Below, in pieces: positions 19,242 to 27,081 of a DNA stretch of 64,000 bases (position 1 is the first letter of the stretch; every line of letters starts with the position of its first letter). Origin of the DNA: Pseudomonas sp. JAI120 (GTDB lineage: Bacteria > Pseudomonadota > Gammaproteobacteria > Pseudomonadales > Pseudomonadaceae); assembly GCF_014207255.1 (NCBI RefSeq), contig NZ_JACHCZ010000009.1, positions 1-64,000 on the forward strand, read 5' to 3'. The notes under the pieces are model-generated. The model searched no databases, had not been told where the DNA came from, and saw only the letters and a program-made list of their open reading frames with translations. The position numbers and the translations under genes were made by a program.

Positions 19242-19799
19242 CTAGTTGTAAACCCACAGCACGCGGGCGGGCAGGTCGGTCAGGTTGGCGTAGCGGCAGT
19301 GGGCGAAACTGGCCAGGTGGAAGCTGTCACCGGGGCCGAGGGTGACCGAATCGGCCTCACCCTCTACCCACAGCGTCAATTCGCCTTCCAGTACAAATCC
19401 GGCCTGCTCGGCGCGGTCGCTCATGGTCTGTTCACCGCTGTTGGCACCGGGTGCCAGCAGGCTGTCGAGCATCGAGAAGGCACCCTTCATGCTGGGGGAA
19501 ACCAGGATGTCGGTGATGCCGTTGGCGTAATACACCGTGCGACGTTCGTTGGGGCGGGTGACCCAACTCACGGCCTTGGGTTTGGACAGGCTGTAGAAAT
19601 AGGTGGTGGGCACATCGAGGGCATGGCTGATGGCGGTGAGATCCGCCACGGTCGGACGCGACAAGCCGCGTTCCACCTGGGACAGAAAGCCCACCGAACG
19701 CTCGATCTTCTGTGCGAGTTGGGCGAGGGTGAGCTTCTTGTGCTTGCGCAGGTCGTGGATCAGGATCGCGAGGGCGTCGAGTTCTTCTTGCTGGTTCAT
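19242..19799 (-). CDS. XRE-cupin transcriptional regulator (PuuR-like)
   Basis: 185 residues. The HTH is at about 8-62 (LRKHKKLTLAQLAQKIERSVGFLSQVERGLSRPTV) and a C-terminal cupin at about 110-180, ending LTDLPARVLWVYN. PuuR-type regulators repress polyamine catabolism. Start choice: ATG 19799 (MNQQEELDALA) matches family N-termini; ATG 19823 is also in frame, eight codons upstream. Both ATGs lie inside TTTCATG motifs that repeat with an exact 24-base spacing and may be its own operator. It forms one unit with the GS-like gene. Confidence 0.88.
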   Translation of the reverse strand: MNQQEELDALAILIHDLRKHKKLTLAQLAQKIERSVGFLSQVERGLSRPTVADLTAISHALDVPTTYFYSLSKPKAVSWVTRPNERRTVYYANGITDILVSPSMKGAFSMLDSLLAPGANSGEQTMSDRAEQAGFVLEGELTLWVEGEADSVTLGPGDSFHLASFAHCRYANLTDLPARVLWVYN

Positions 19800-19848
19800 G
19801 AAATTTATATCTAATAATTTCATGAAAAATTACAGGATTTATTTCATG
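19795..19848. promoter_or_regulatory. Three TTCATG motifs with 24-base spacing (candidate autoregulatory operator)
   Basis: TTCATGAA at 19795-19802, TTTCATGAAA at 19818-19827 and TTTCATGG at 19844-19849. The CATG centres are exactly 24 bases apart (19798.5, 19822.5, 19846.5). Two of the sites are palindromic. They cover the start of the XRE-cupin gene and its upstream region, the usual place for an autorepressor. Confidence 0.5.
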
Positions 19849-20011
19849 GTGGCAATGGGCGGGGCGCGTAAGCCACAGGGAGATTTGTCAGGGGCTGAAA
19901 AGTTGTGAAGATACCGATGCTCATCACAGGGGATCAAGGTTCAGAAGGCTGAATGATTTCATGCGCCCGCGGTCGGAACCTGGGTACGCATCATTCATTG
20001 AAGGAGCACCC

Positions 20012-20320
20012 ATGAAGTCCAAAACCCTAGCCGCCTGTGTCCTGGCCGCCGCCAGCCTGTCCACCGCCAGTTTTGCCGTGCAGGCCGGCGATACCCCCCA
20101 GGAAACCGTGCAGCCTTCGAACATCAATACCCGTGATTTGAAAGAAGGCGACCGTGCCCCGGACATCCTGATGCGCGAGGAGTCGGCGGTCAGCGACTGG
20201 AAGAAACGCGGTCTCAAGCAGCCTGAAGCCGACAGCCAGTGGGCCCGTGTGGGCGATAAGTTCGTGCTGCTCAAAACCACCAACGGCACCATCCTGGAGA
20301 TCACGCCCGTCAAGAAATGA
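20012..20320 (+). CDS. RcnB-like small periplasmic protein
   Basis: 102 residues with a cleavable signal peptide (MKSKTLAACVLAAASLSTASFAVQA) and a C-terminal RcnB-type module (DWKKRGLKQPEADSQWARVG, then FVLLKTTNGTILEITP). E. coli RcnB is periplasmic and influences Ni/Co homeostasis; most family members are uncharacterised. AAGGAGCACCC precedes ATG 20012. It is monocistronic. Confidence 0.78.
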   Translation: MKSKTLAACVLAAASLSTASFAVQAGDTPQETVQPSNINTRDLKEGDRAPDILMREESAVSDWKKRGLKQPEADSQWARVGDKFVLLKTTNGTILEITPVKK

Positions 20321-20396
20321 CCCGCGTTTTTTTTCGGCTCTTGCGTTAAGGTAACCGGCCATCAAGACCGTGTTACCTTCAAAGAAAGAGAGCAGG

Positions 20397-21590
20397 ATGC
20401 TTGCCACAATAAGAAACTACCCCCGCGCCGTGAACCTGTTGTTGTCCGCCACGTTGCTGCTGACGCTGGCCAAGGCCATTACCTTTCCTTACCTGGTGAT
20501 CTACCTCACCCGCCACTTTGCCCTCGACATCACCCAGGTTGGGCTGGTGATCGGCAGCTCGTTGATCGTCGGCTCGCTGCTCAGCGTGTATGGCGGTTTT
20601 CTGGTCGACCGCATCAACAGTTATCGGTTGTTGCTGGGGTTGAGCGTGCTGTTTGGGCTGGGGTTTATCGGTACGGTGTTGGCGCAGAACATCTGGGCGT
20701 TCTACAGCTGTCTGATCCTGATCAACCTGGCCTACGCGGTCATCGATATTGCGGTAAAGGCCGGTTTTGCCAGCTTGCTGCCGGAGGATGCGCGCAGCGA
20801 AGTGTTTTCCATCAAGTACACACTGACCAATATCGGCTATGCCGCGGGGCCGTTCTTTGGGGCGATGGTGGCCAAGCTGGACATCAGCCTGCCGTTCATC
20901 TTGTCGGCGCTGTTGGGGGCGGGGTTTTTCCTGCTGTACTGGCGTTGGGGCGATCGCACCCTGGCGACCGTCGATGTCACGCAAAAGCCGGTGCCGTTCC
21001 TGGCCGTTGGTCGCGTGCTGCTGCGTGACCATCGCCTGGTGTGCTTCACCCTCGGGGGTGTGCTCAGCGCCGTGGTGTTCGGCCAGTTCACCGCCTACCT
21101 CTCGCAGTACCTGGTCACCACCACCAGTGCTGAATACACCTACACCGTTATCAGCGCCGTGCTCACCACCAACGCCGTGCTGGTGATCGCCTTGCAGTAC
21201 GTGATTGGCCGACGTATTTCCCACCGCTACCTCAGCCAATGGCTGATCGCAGGCCTGGGCATGTTCATGTTGGGCTTGATCGGTTTTGCACTGTCCACCA
21301 ACGTGCTGTGGTGGGTGCTGGCGATGGCGGTATTTACCGTGGGGGAAATCATCGTGTTCCCGGCCGAATACATGTTTATCGACCGGATCGCCCCGGACCA
21401 CTTACGCGGCATGTATTACGGGGCGCAGAACCTGTCCAACCTGGGGGCTGCGCTGGGGCCGGTGTTGTGCGGGCTGGTGCTGGCCAGCCTGCCGGCCCAC
21501 TACATGTTCTACATGTTAGGCGCGTTCATCGTCGCGGGCGGGGTGTTCTATTTCATTGGTTCGTCGTTGAAGGCGCGTCTTCCCGCGTGA
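20397..21590 (+). CDS. MFS transporter (multidrug efflux type)
   Basis: 397 residues, 12 predicted membrane segments. It has PYLVIYLTRHFALDITQVGLVIG near the N-terminus and GGFLVDRINSYRLLLG as the loop 2-3 region, similar to the MdtH/YqjV-like drug-exporter group. The substrate is unknown. ATG 20397 has AGAGAGCAGG upstream. The last 38 bases overlap the 3' end of the convergent DUF1652 gene. Confidence 0.85.
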   Translation: MLATIRNYPRAVNLLLSATLLLTLAKAITFPYLVIYLTRHFALDITQVGLVIGSSLIVGSLLSVYGGFLVDRINSYRLLLGLSVLFGLGFIGTVLAQNIWAFYSCLILINLAYAVIDIAVKAGFASLLPEDARSEVFSIKYTLTNIGYAAGPFFGAMVAKLDISLPFILSALLGAGFFLLYWRWGDRTLATVDVTQKPVPFLAVGRVLLRDHRLVCFTLGGVLSAVVFGQFTAYLSQYLVTTTSAEYTYTVISAVLTTNAVLVIALQYVIGRRISHRYLSQWLIAGLGMFMLGLIGFALSTNVLWWVLAMAVFTVGEIIVFPAEYMFIDRIAPDHLRGMYYGAQNLSNLGAALGPVLCGLVLASLPAHYMFYMLGAFIVAGGVFYFIGSSLKARLPA

Positions 21591-21825
21591 CGTTGCCCAT
21601 GTTGTTGCTTTGCAGTTCGTAGCGCAGTTCTTCCACCATCTTTTCCACGTCTTGCGGGGTCTGCAGCCGGTTGGTGCTGATCCCCGTCACCACCAGGTCC
21701 ACCCGGCCGGTGTCGGCGTCGTAGACCTTGAGGGTCAGCGACGCATCCCGGCACAGGGTGAACTCGCATGTCAGCGGCGCGAGGCCTTCTTCGATGCAAT
21801 TTCGCAGTTGAGAGAGTGTAAACAT
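21553..21825 (-). CDS. DUF1652 family protein
   Basis: 90 residues: LRNCIEEGLAPLTCEFTLCRDASLTLKVYD and then VVTGISTNRLQTPQDVEKMVEELR, the DUF1652 family, which is largely confined to Pseudomonas. It has no signal peptide. The function is unknown. It overlaps the tail of the MFS gene by 38 bases in convergent orientation. A start at 21825 is preceded by AAGGAACC. Confidence 0.82.
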   Translation of the reverse strand: MFTLSQLRNCIEEGLAPLTCEFTLCRDASLTLKVYDADTGRVDLVVTGISTNRLQTPQDVEKMVEELRYELQSNNMGNVTREDAPSTTNQ

Positions 21826-21957
21826 GTGGGTTCCTTCAAGGTGTCGTTTTTACGACGGCACAGGTTAAAAGCCCTGTACTCACACCCTGAAGGTTAGGGA
21901 TTGCGACTGCGCTGGATAAGGCGAATTCGCACTAACTGTACTAGTGCATTTGCACTT

Positions 21958-23454
21958 TTATCGGCTTTTCTTAACCCGCAGTTCACCGGCAAACAGTCCG
22001 CGTTCACGAGCCCAGACGATCGCTGCGCTACGGCTATGCACCCCCAGTTTCGAGTACACCGTAGCCACATGGTTACGCACGGTATTGGGCGCCAATTTCA
22101 GGCGTGAGGCGATCTCCTTGTCGGCCAGGCCCTCGCAGATCAGACCGAGTACATCACGCTCACGGGCGGTCAGGTCGGTGAAGGCCACGTTCGGCAGGTT
22201 GGGGCTGTTGACGCTCTTGGCATTGGCCAGTTTCTCGATCAGGGTCTGGCTGAACCAGGACGCGTCCTGCATCACTTCCTCGATGGCCGCCACCAACTCC
22301 AGTTCCGAGCGCTTGCGTTCGGTGATGTTCATCATCACCAGCAGATAGCAGGGCACATCTTGAATGATGACCGTGTCGGCCGAGACCACGCAGTCGATGA
22401 CCTCGTTGCCTTTCTTGCGCACCCTGAGGTCCTGGCCATCGAGGTTGCCGGCTTTCTCCAGGGTGGCGAACAACTGGGCGGCTGTCTCCTGGCTGTCAAT
22501 GAAGTTGATGTCTTCGGTGGATTTACCGATCAGCTCTTCACTGGTGTACCCGGTCATGGCCATGAATGCTTCGTTGACATCCACCACCTGCCGATTGTCG
22601 GCGCTGCACACCAATGTGGGCACCGGCGTCAGGCGAAACGACTTGGCGAAGCGCTCTTCACTCTGGCGCAGAGCGATTTCGGCCTTGCGGCGTGGCTCCA
22701 GGTCGGTGAAGGAAAACAGCATGCAGTCTTCTTCGTTCATGTCCAGCGGCTGGCCGGCGACAATCACCAGTTTGCTGCCGCCTCCGGGCAGTTTCAGCTC
22801 GGCCTGCATCTGCGGGATGGTCGCGCCTTCACCGAGGCGCTGAACGGCCAGGTCCCTGCGCTCGGCATGCTCCAGCACGTCCAGCTCATACACTGAGCGG
22901 CCGATCACCTGGTCACGGTTGTAGCCGGTCATCTCCAGGAAGCCCTGGTTCACTTTGATATAGCGCAGGTCGCTGAGGCGGCAGATCACCGCCGGCGCCG
23001 GGTTGGCGTTGAAGGTTTTTTCGAAGCGCTGTTCGGCGCTGGCCCATTCGGTGGCGTCGCTGAGGATCAGCACCAGCAATTCAGGCGTGCCATGGGAGTC
23101 GCTGATGACCAGGCTGCGCAGGCGATGCACCCAGGTTTTTTCTTCATCGGAGGTGGGCATGACCTCCACCACCACGTCGCTGAATTCATCGCCTGCCGCC
23201 GCGCGGGCGAGGGGGTAATTCTCCAGGGGCAAGGGATGATTATTGCGATAGCGCAGGGCGAAGCGTTCGGCGTATTCCCGGGTATTGCTGCCCAGTGCCG
23301 CGACCTCATTCACCCCGTGCATGGTCAGCGCGGCTTCATTGGCCCAGAGGATGGTCTGGTCGACCTCGGCCAGGATTATCCCGTCGGACAGCCCGGAGAT
23401 GATCTGCTGCAGTTGGCGGCGGTTGGTTTCTTTGGCAAGGACATCCTGGGTCAT
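21958..23454 (-). CDS. Multi-PAS LuxR-type transcriptional regulator
   Basis: 498 residues. Three consecutive PAS domains (about residues 10-120, 130-245 and 255-370; e.g. NEAALTMHGVNEVAALG, GFLEMTGYNRDQVIG, EAFMAMTGYTSEELIGKS) precede a short helical linker and a LuxR HTH (about 430-490, LTARERDVLGLICEGLADKEIASRLKLAPNTVRNHV). There is no kinase or receiver domain, so sensing by the PAS domains must couple directly to DNA binding. ATG 23454 has GGAGAAATC upstream. The downstream face of the nitrilase/membrane-protein unit lies 290 bases away in the same direction, but the regulatory target is unknown. Confidence 0.85.
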   Translation of the reverse strand: MTQDVLAKETNRRQLQQIISGLSDGIILAEVDQTILWANEAALTMHGVNEVAALGSNTREYAERFALRYRNNHPLPLENYPLARAAAGDEFSDVVVEVMPTSDEEKTWVHRLRSLVISDSHGTPELLVLILSDATEWASAEQRFEKTFNANPAPAVICRLSDLRYIKVNQGFLEMTGYNRDQVIGRSVYELDVLEHAERRDLAVQRLGEGATIPQMQAELKLPGGGSKLVIVAGQPLDMNEEDCMLFSFTDLEPRRKAEIALRQSEERFAKSFRLTPVPTLVCSADNRQVVDVNEAFMAMTGYTSEELIGKSTEDINFIDSQETAAQLFATLEKAGNLDGQDLRVRKKGNEVIDCVVSADTVIIQDVPCYLLVMMNITERKRSELELVAAIEEVMQDASWFSQTLIEKLANAKSVNSPNLPNVAFTDLTARERDVLGLICEGLADKEIASRLKLAPNTVRNHVATVYSKLGVHSRSAAIVWARERGLFAGELRVKKSR

Positions 23455-23713
23455 GATTTCTCCGGGTTTCAGGCGCATGGAAGTACGACAGCCCGGTGTC
23501 AGGATAGTGCGGAGCAATTGGCCGGCATGGGGTGCGAATGCATCAGATGGCGTAGTGCATTTGTGCGAGGACGAGGAGCTGAAGCCACAGGCCGAGCAGG
23601 GATCCCGTGAGGTGACGCCCAAGCAGCTGTCGCGTGCGGCGTTGAGTTTCTTTGTGGGTCGAGTGGCGCTGACGATGCGTCGGGTAACGTTGGCTTGATC
23701 GGTTGATGTGTTC

Positions 23714-23749
23714 AAAGGTGGTTAGGGGGGGCCCTAACCACACCTTTCA
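23714..23749 (-). terminator. Strong hairpin after the membrane-protein gene
   Basis: GGTTAGGG (23719-23727 region) pairs with CCCTAACC, and outer arms AAAGGTG / CACCTTT extend the stem with a 2-base bulge. The hairpin lies directly at the stop codon of the minus-strand membrane-protein gene. There is no T-run, so it may act as a 3' stabiliser or a weak terminator. Confidence 0.5.
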
Positions 23750-24916
23750 AGTTGCCAGCCAACCTATGATCGGCACAATCATCAACGTACTCAAGGCCAT
23801 TGAAACTACATTGCCAATGTATGGATGAAAATGGGCAGGCAGTCTCGCTGCAATTGCACAGGCCAACGGCGGTGCGACCAGTGCGCCCAGCAATGCACTT
23901 GAAGTCACCACCATCCAACTGCCACCGTGGGTCAACACCGCTGCCGGTACCACAGATACCAACGGTACATAGGTGGGATACCAACCCCGCTTTATCCATT
24001 GATGGCGCCAGATCACTACGCCAAAAGCCGACGTCAGTGCCTGCGCTCCTACCATGTGCAAAAGCAGGCCGGAGCCATAAGCCGGGCTCATGGGGTTGAG
24101 GGCATAGGCAAGTAACACGCCTGCCAACAGTCCGAGACTGGCCAACTCATTTCCAAAAAAGGGGGCTTCGGAAAAGTCCGCCAGCACTCGGCGCAGGCTC
24201 CAGAACACTCCGTAACTGGGCGGGGTAACAGGTATCGGTCGGTCTGGAGCGATAGCGTCCGAACGCACCAGCGAGGGCACCCGACGACACAGTGCAAATG
24301 CGATGACGCTTCCGATAGCCATGCCCAGCACATTACCGACCACGGCTGGTAAACCCAGTGGCACACACACCAGATTGACGATCAACAAGCACAATGGAGT
24401 AACCAGCAATGCTCCCAGCACTGCACCATTGAGGGCGACCTTCCAACCGCTGCCAAACATGAGCACTATCGCTGCTGGCAATGAAACAAACGCCGCAAAC
24501 GTAGGCTGCCAGGTTTCGGCGGTAACGCTCCAACCCCACAGCAGGTTGCTCAGCAACAGCCCGATCAACGAACTGGTCACCACCCAAGGCCATAATCCGG
24601 TGCCATAGCAAATGGAAAAGCCCTGCCAGGCTTTGCCGCGCTTGCTCGCCCACCAAGCCAGATAGGCACCACTCAATAGGCCCAGTGACGCGAGTTCATG
24701 CTTGTAGAAGGCAACTTCGCTGATATCTCCCACTACCCACCGCAACCAGGCGGCGGGGTGGGGTAGGGCCGTCACCATCTCACTGTATCCTGGCCACGAA
24801 CCCCGATGACTGGCTACAACCCATACCGCGAGCAAGGCTGCGACCAGTCCCAGTGCAACCACTGTGATATCCACCCGTGAGCAGATCGGTGTTTTCTTGG
24901 TAAATAACCTTTCCAT
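23747..24916 (-). CDS. Unidentified multi-spanning membrane protein (paired with nitrilase-like enzyme)
   Basis: 389 residues with about ten predicted membrane segments in two similar halves: each half has a KHELASLGLLSG / GNELASLGLLAG motif and a later GxxWKVALNGAVLGALLV / GSWMVVTSSALLGALVA motif, which suggests an internal duplication. I do not recognise the family. It begins 14 bases after the nitrilase-like gene, so the two are likely co-transcribed, and a transport role for the enzyme's substrate or product is a reasonable inference. Codon use is somewhat less GC-rich than its neighbours, compatible with later acquisition. Confidence 0.78.
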   Translation of the reverse strand: MERLFTKKTPICSRVDITVVALGLVAALLAVWVVASHRGSWPGYSEMVTALPHPAAWLRWVVGDISEVAFYKHELASLGLLSGAYLAWWASKRGKAWQGFSICYGTGLWPWVVTSSLIGLLLSNLLWGWSVTAETWQPTFAAFVSLPAAIVLMFGSGWKVALNGAVLGALLVTPLCLLIVNLVCVPLGLPAVVGNVLGMAIGSVIAFALCRRVPSLVRSDAIAPDRPIPVTPPSYGVFWSLRRVLADFSEAPFFGNELASLGLLAGVLLAYALNPMSPAYGSGLLLHMVGAQALTSAFGVVIWRHQWIKRGWYPTYVPLVSVVPAAVLTHGGSWMVVTSSALLGALVAPPLACAIAARLPAHFHPYIGNVVSMALSTLMIVPIIGWLAT

Positions 24917-24930
24917 AATGTGCCCTCCTC

Positions 24931-25818
24931 TCAGCGAGGCAGGGCAGGGTGTTGGGAATACCCGAGCATCTGATCATAAAGATCATTGCGGCGGTCCCGC
25001 TGCAGATCATTGAGGCTGTTCCAGATCGGCGCGCTGCGGGCGCTGGTGATGTCAATGTCGGCGAACAGGATCTCCTGGCGATTGGCCGAAGCCACGGCAC
25101 CGATTGGCCAGCCATTTGTCCCCGCAATTAGGGAGCAGCCTAGATAGCGGGCGTCTCGCTCTTCACCAATGCGGCTCGCGGCCGCGATAAATACGTTGTT
25201 CACATGTGCAGCTGTCATCGTCAGGTACGACGCCATGCACTTTCCTGCCTCATCGAACAACGGTGGGGGTGTCCACACCCAATTGTTCAAGCTGCAAATG
25301 ATATCGGCGCCTTGCTGGCTCAAAATGCGCGGCACCTCCGGGAACCAGATGTCCCAGCAGATCAGCAGGCCGATACGACCGATCGGCGTTTCAAACACTG
25401 GAAAGCCAGTATCCCCCGGCGTGAACCAAAGCTTTTCCAAGTTCCATAAATGGGCTTTGCGGTATTTGCCTATGAACCCGTTGGGCCCCAGCAACACGGC
25501 TGTGTTGAACAACTGCATACCATCGATTTCGCTAAGACCGGCGACCAGATACACCTGATGCTTGCAGGCAAAGTCGATCCATTCCCGCACACTCGGTCCG
25601 TTCGGCACTGCCTCTGCATGATCAAACGCGTCCTGGCGGCTGCTGAAGAAATAGCCGCAGTTGGAAAGCTCCGGCAGCACGATCAGATTGGCGCCGCCGT
25701 TTACTGCTTCAGTCGCCAGTAGAAGACTTTGACGCAGGTTGTCGCTTCGGTTGGCTATACCGACCTGTGGGTTGAACTGAATGACGGCGACGCGGGCAGG
25801 GCTTGTTGGTTCGTTCAT
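24931..25818 (-). CDS. Nitrilase-superfamily carbon-nitrogen hydrolase
   Basis: 295 residues. The catalytic Glu is in LPELSNCGY (about residue 47), Lys in GKYRKAHLW (about 119) and Cys in LICWDIWFPE (about 152), so the Glu-Lys-Cys triad is intact. The closest look is to N-carbamoylputrescine-amidase/aliphatic-amidase-like branches; the substrate is unknown. AAGAGG lies before ATG 25818, and this SD is part of a potential hairpin (25826-25873). It precedes the membrane-protein gene by 14 bases. Confidence 0.88.
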   Translation of the reverse strand: MNEPTSPARVAVIQFNPQVGIANRSDNLRQSLLLATEAVNGGANLIVLPELSNCGYFFSSRQDAFDHAEAVPNGPSVREWIDFACKHQVYLVAGLSEIDGMQLFNTAVLLGPNGFIGKYRKAHLWNLEKLWFTPGDTGFPVFETPIGRIGLLICWDIWFPEVPRILSQQGADIICSLNNWVWTPPPLFDEAGKCMASYLTMTAAHVNNVFIAAASRIGEERDARYLGCSLIAGTNGWPIGAVASANRQEILFADIDITSARSAPIWNSLNDLQRDRRNDLYDQMLGYSQHPALPR

Positions 25819-25825
25819 GGGGGTG

Positions 25826-25873
25826 ACCTCTTATTGTTATGCAACCAGGGTTGGTTGGATGTTTATAAGAGGT
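25826..25873 (-). promoter_or_regulatory. 5' leader inverted repeat over the nitrilase Shine-Dalgarno site
   Basis: ACCTCTTAT (25826-25834 on +) and ATAAGAGGT (25865-25873) are perfect 9-base inverted repeats. In the minus-strand RNA the first arm, which reads ACCUC like anti-SD, can pair with the AAGAGGU that serves as SD for the gene at 25818. An inner CAACC/GGTTG pair extends the fold. Confidence 0.5.
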
Positions 25874-26011
25874 GACGAGATGTTCGAAGAGAAGTCGGAC
25901 GGTTCCTGCTGCGTTGTAGTTAAGTTCTCTAACGCTGCGTTAGCTGTTTGTGCTGAAACACCATGCCGAGCAGTGGGGCCCTTAGGTTAGAGAGGTCGTT
26001 GCTAAGCAATG

Positions 26012-26052
26012 GGCTGCTGCGCAGCCCAGCGGGAGCAAGCCCCCTCGCCACA
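26012..26052. repeat. REP-like element, partial
   Basis: GCGGGAGCAAGCCCCCTCGCCACA with a short GCTGCGCAGC palindrome just ahead resembles one arm of the Pseudomonas REP family. It lies in the 250-base spacer between the nitrilase-like and DUF3077 genes, which otherwise holds nothing recognisable apart from the leader hairpin. Confidence 0.6.
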
Positions 26053-26068
26053 GAGACCCACTGTGCTT

Positions 26069-26314
26069 TTAGCGTGGCTGCACACACTCCAGTGACCGGT
26101 CAACCATCACACTGGCCATGTCCACCAGGTGCATGACCGACAGCACCTGCGTGCGTGAAGGGCCGTCCAGTTGATCCCCCGCCGTCTGTGCGGCAACGGC
26201 GGCGCAACGTAGCACACTGCTGGCGTGGGCCAGGGCGTCTTCGAAGCTGAGGTCTGGGGTGGTGGTGAAGAATTGCAGTGCTGGGGCGGGTGGGGCGGGG
26301 ACGAGTTTGTCCAT
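26069..26314 (-). CDS. DUF3077 family small protein
   Basis: 81 residues: TTTPDLSFEDALAHASSVLRC followed by helices and a C-terminal MHLVDMASVMVDRSLE, the pattern of DUF3077/DUF6124 proteins, which are small, helical, multi-copy in Pseudomonas genomes and of unknown role. ATG 26314 has the SD AGGAG 8 bases upstream. The upstream 200 bases form an unusually structured leader (26321-26548) in which the SD is part of a GATTAGG copy. No partner gene is in the same direction. Confidence 0.75.
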   Translation of the reverse strand: MDKLVPAPPAPALQFFTTTPDLSFEDALAHASSVLRCAAVAAQTAGDQLDGPSRTQVLSVMHLVDMASVMVDRSLECVQPR

Positions 26315-26320
26315 GGGTTC

Positions 26321-26548
26321 AACTCCTAATCTAAATTGGAATGTCACCACCATCGCTACCAAACGATGTTTAGGGTGGTGACCGTACGCAGATTGGTAGA
26401 CCGGTGATTAGGACCCGGTGCACCCGAAGGTGCCCTGCGCACGGCCACCATAACGCAGGGCCGAAAAAAAGCGCCTTGCAGAAGGGGGCGCTTAGCGCCT
26501 AATCACTCGTGGTCTACCAAACCCCGAGTCACTGAATTGGCAGTGACC
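26321..26548 (-). promoter_or_regulatory. Highly structured leader of the DUF3077 gene (candidate RNA switch)
   Basis: In order along the minus-strand RNA: hairpin GTCACTG/CAGTGAC (26528-26547); a 19-bp outer stem, TTGGTAGACC plus GTGATTAGG (26393-26412) with CCTAATCAC plus GGTCTACCAA (26498-26520). Inside it are the hairpins AAGCGCC/GGCGCTT (26469-26493, followed by seven U on the minus strand), GCCCTGCG/CGCAGGGC (26432-26461) and GCACC-CGAA-GGTGC (26420-26433). Last comes hairpin GTCACCACC/GGTGGTGAC (26343-26382) with inner CATCG/CGATG. The RNA segments UUUGGUAG and GAUUAGG occur twice, and the second GAUUAGG overlaps the SD of the gene at 26314. The fold was read by eye. Confidence 0.7.
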
Positions 26549-26712
26549 GCCGAAGACTAGCCACGTGATTTGAGCGGCGCAAGCGCTTGGGATTCTCTCG
26601 GAAACGTCCTGCAAGTTAAAGGGAAATGTCACGGCTGCGACTGTTCCTACACTTGCCAAACCCCACCGATTCTGGGAAAACCCCAGCCTTTACGCCTTCA
26701 ACGAGAACTACC

Positions 26713-27057
26713 ATGAGCCCCGACGAACTCCAGATCACCGACACTCGCCCAGGCACCGGCAAAGCCGTGGTCAAGGGCGCGCTGATCACCACCCAATACA
26801 CCGGCACCCTGGAAGACGGTACGGTCTTCGATTCGTCCTGGGAGCGGGGCAAGCCGTTCCAGTGTGTGATCGGCACCGGGCGGGTGATCAAGGGCTGGGA
26901 CCAGGGATTGATGGGCATGCAGGTCGGCGGGGTGCGCAGGTTGTTTGTGCCGGCGCACCTGGCCTATGGCGAACGGTCTATGGGCGCGCATATCAAGCCC
27001 AACAGCAATCTGCGCTTTGAGATTGAGTTGTTGGAAGTGCTGACGCGGGATGATTGA
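26713..27057 (+). CDS. FKBP-type peptidyl-prolyl cis-trans isomerase
   Basis: 114 residues, one FKBP domain: VKGALITTQYTGTLEDGTVFDSSWERGKPF, then IGTGRVIKGWDQGLMGMQVGG and AYGERSMGAHIKPNSNLRFEIELLEV, as in cytoplasmic FKBP-type PPIases. It has no signal peptide. It accelerates proline isomerisation in proteins. The start at ATG 26713 is used; the frame extends upstream to 26626 without family similarity. It is 24 bases upstream of the Tdi1-like gene, and the two may share a transcript. Confidence 0.9.
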   Translation: MSPDELQITDTRPGTGKAVVKGALITTQYTGTLEDGTVFDSSWERGKPFQCVIGTGRVIKGWDQGLMGMQVGGVRRLFVPAHLAYGERSMGAHIKPNSNLRFEIELLEVLTRDD

Positions 27058-27081
27058 GTCGTTTCGACGCAAGGAGGCTGC

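Noticed and set aside
26393..26520. The 26393-26520 structure as an extra tRNA or a tRNA-like element
   Set aside because: The outer stem is 19 bp with no T arm or CCA end; the arm lengths do not fit a tRNA.
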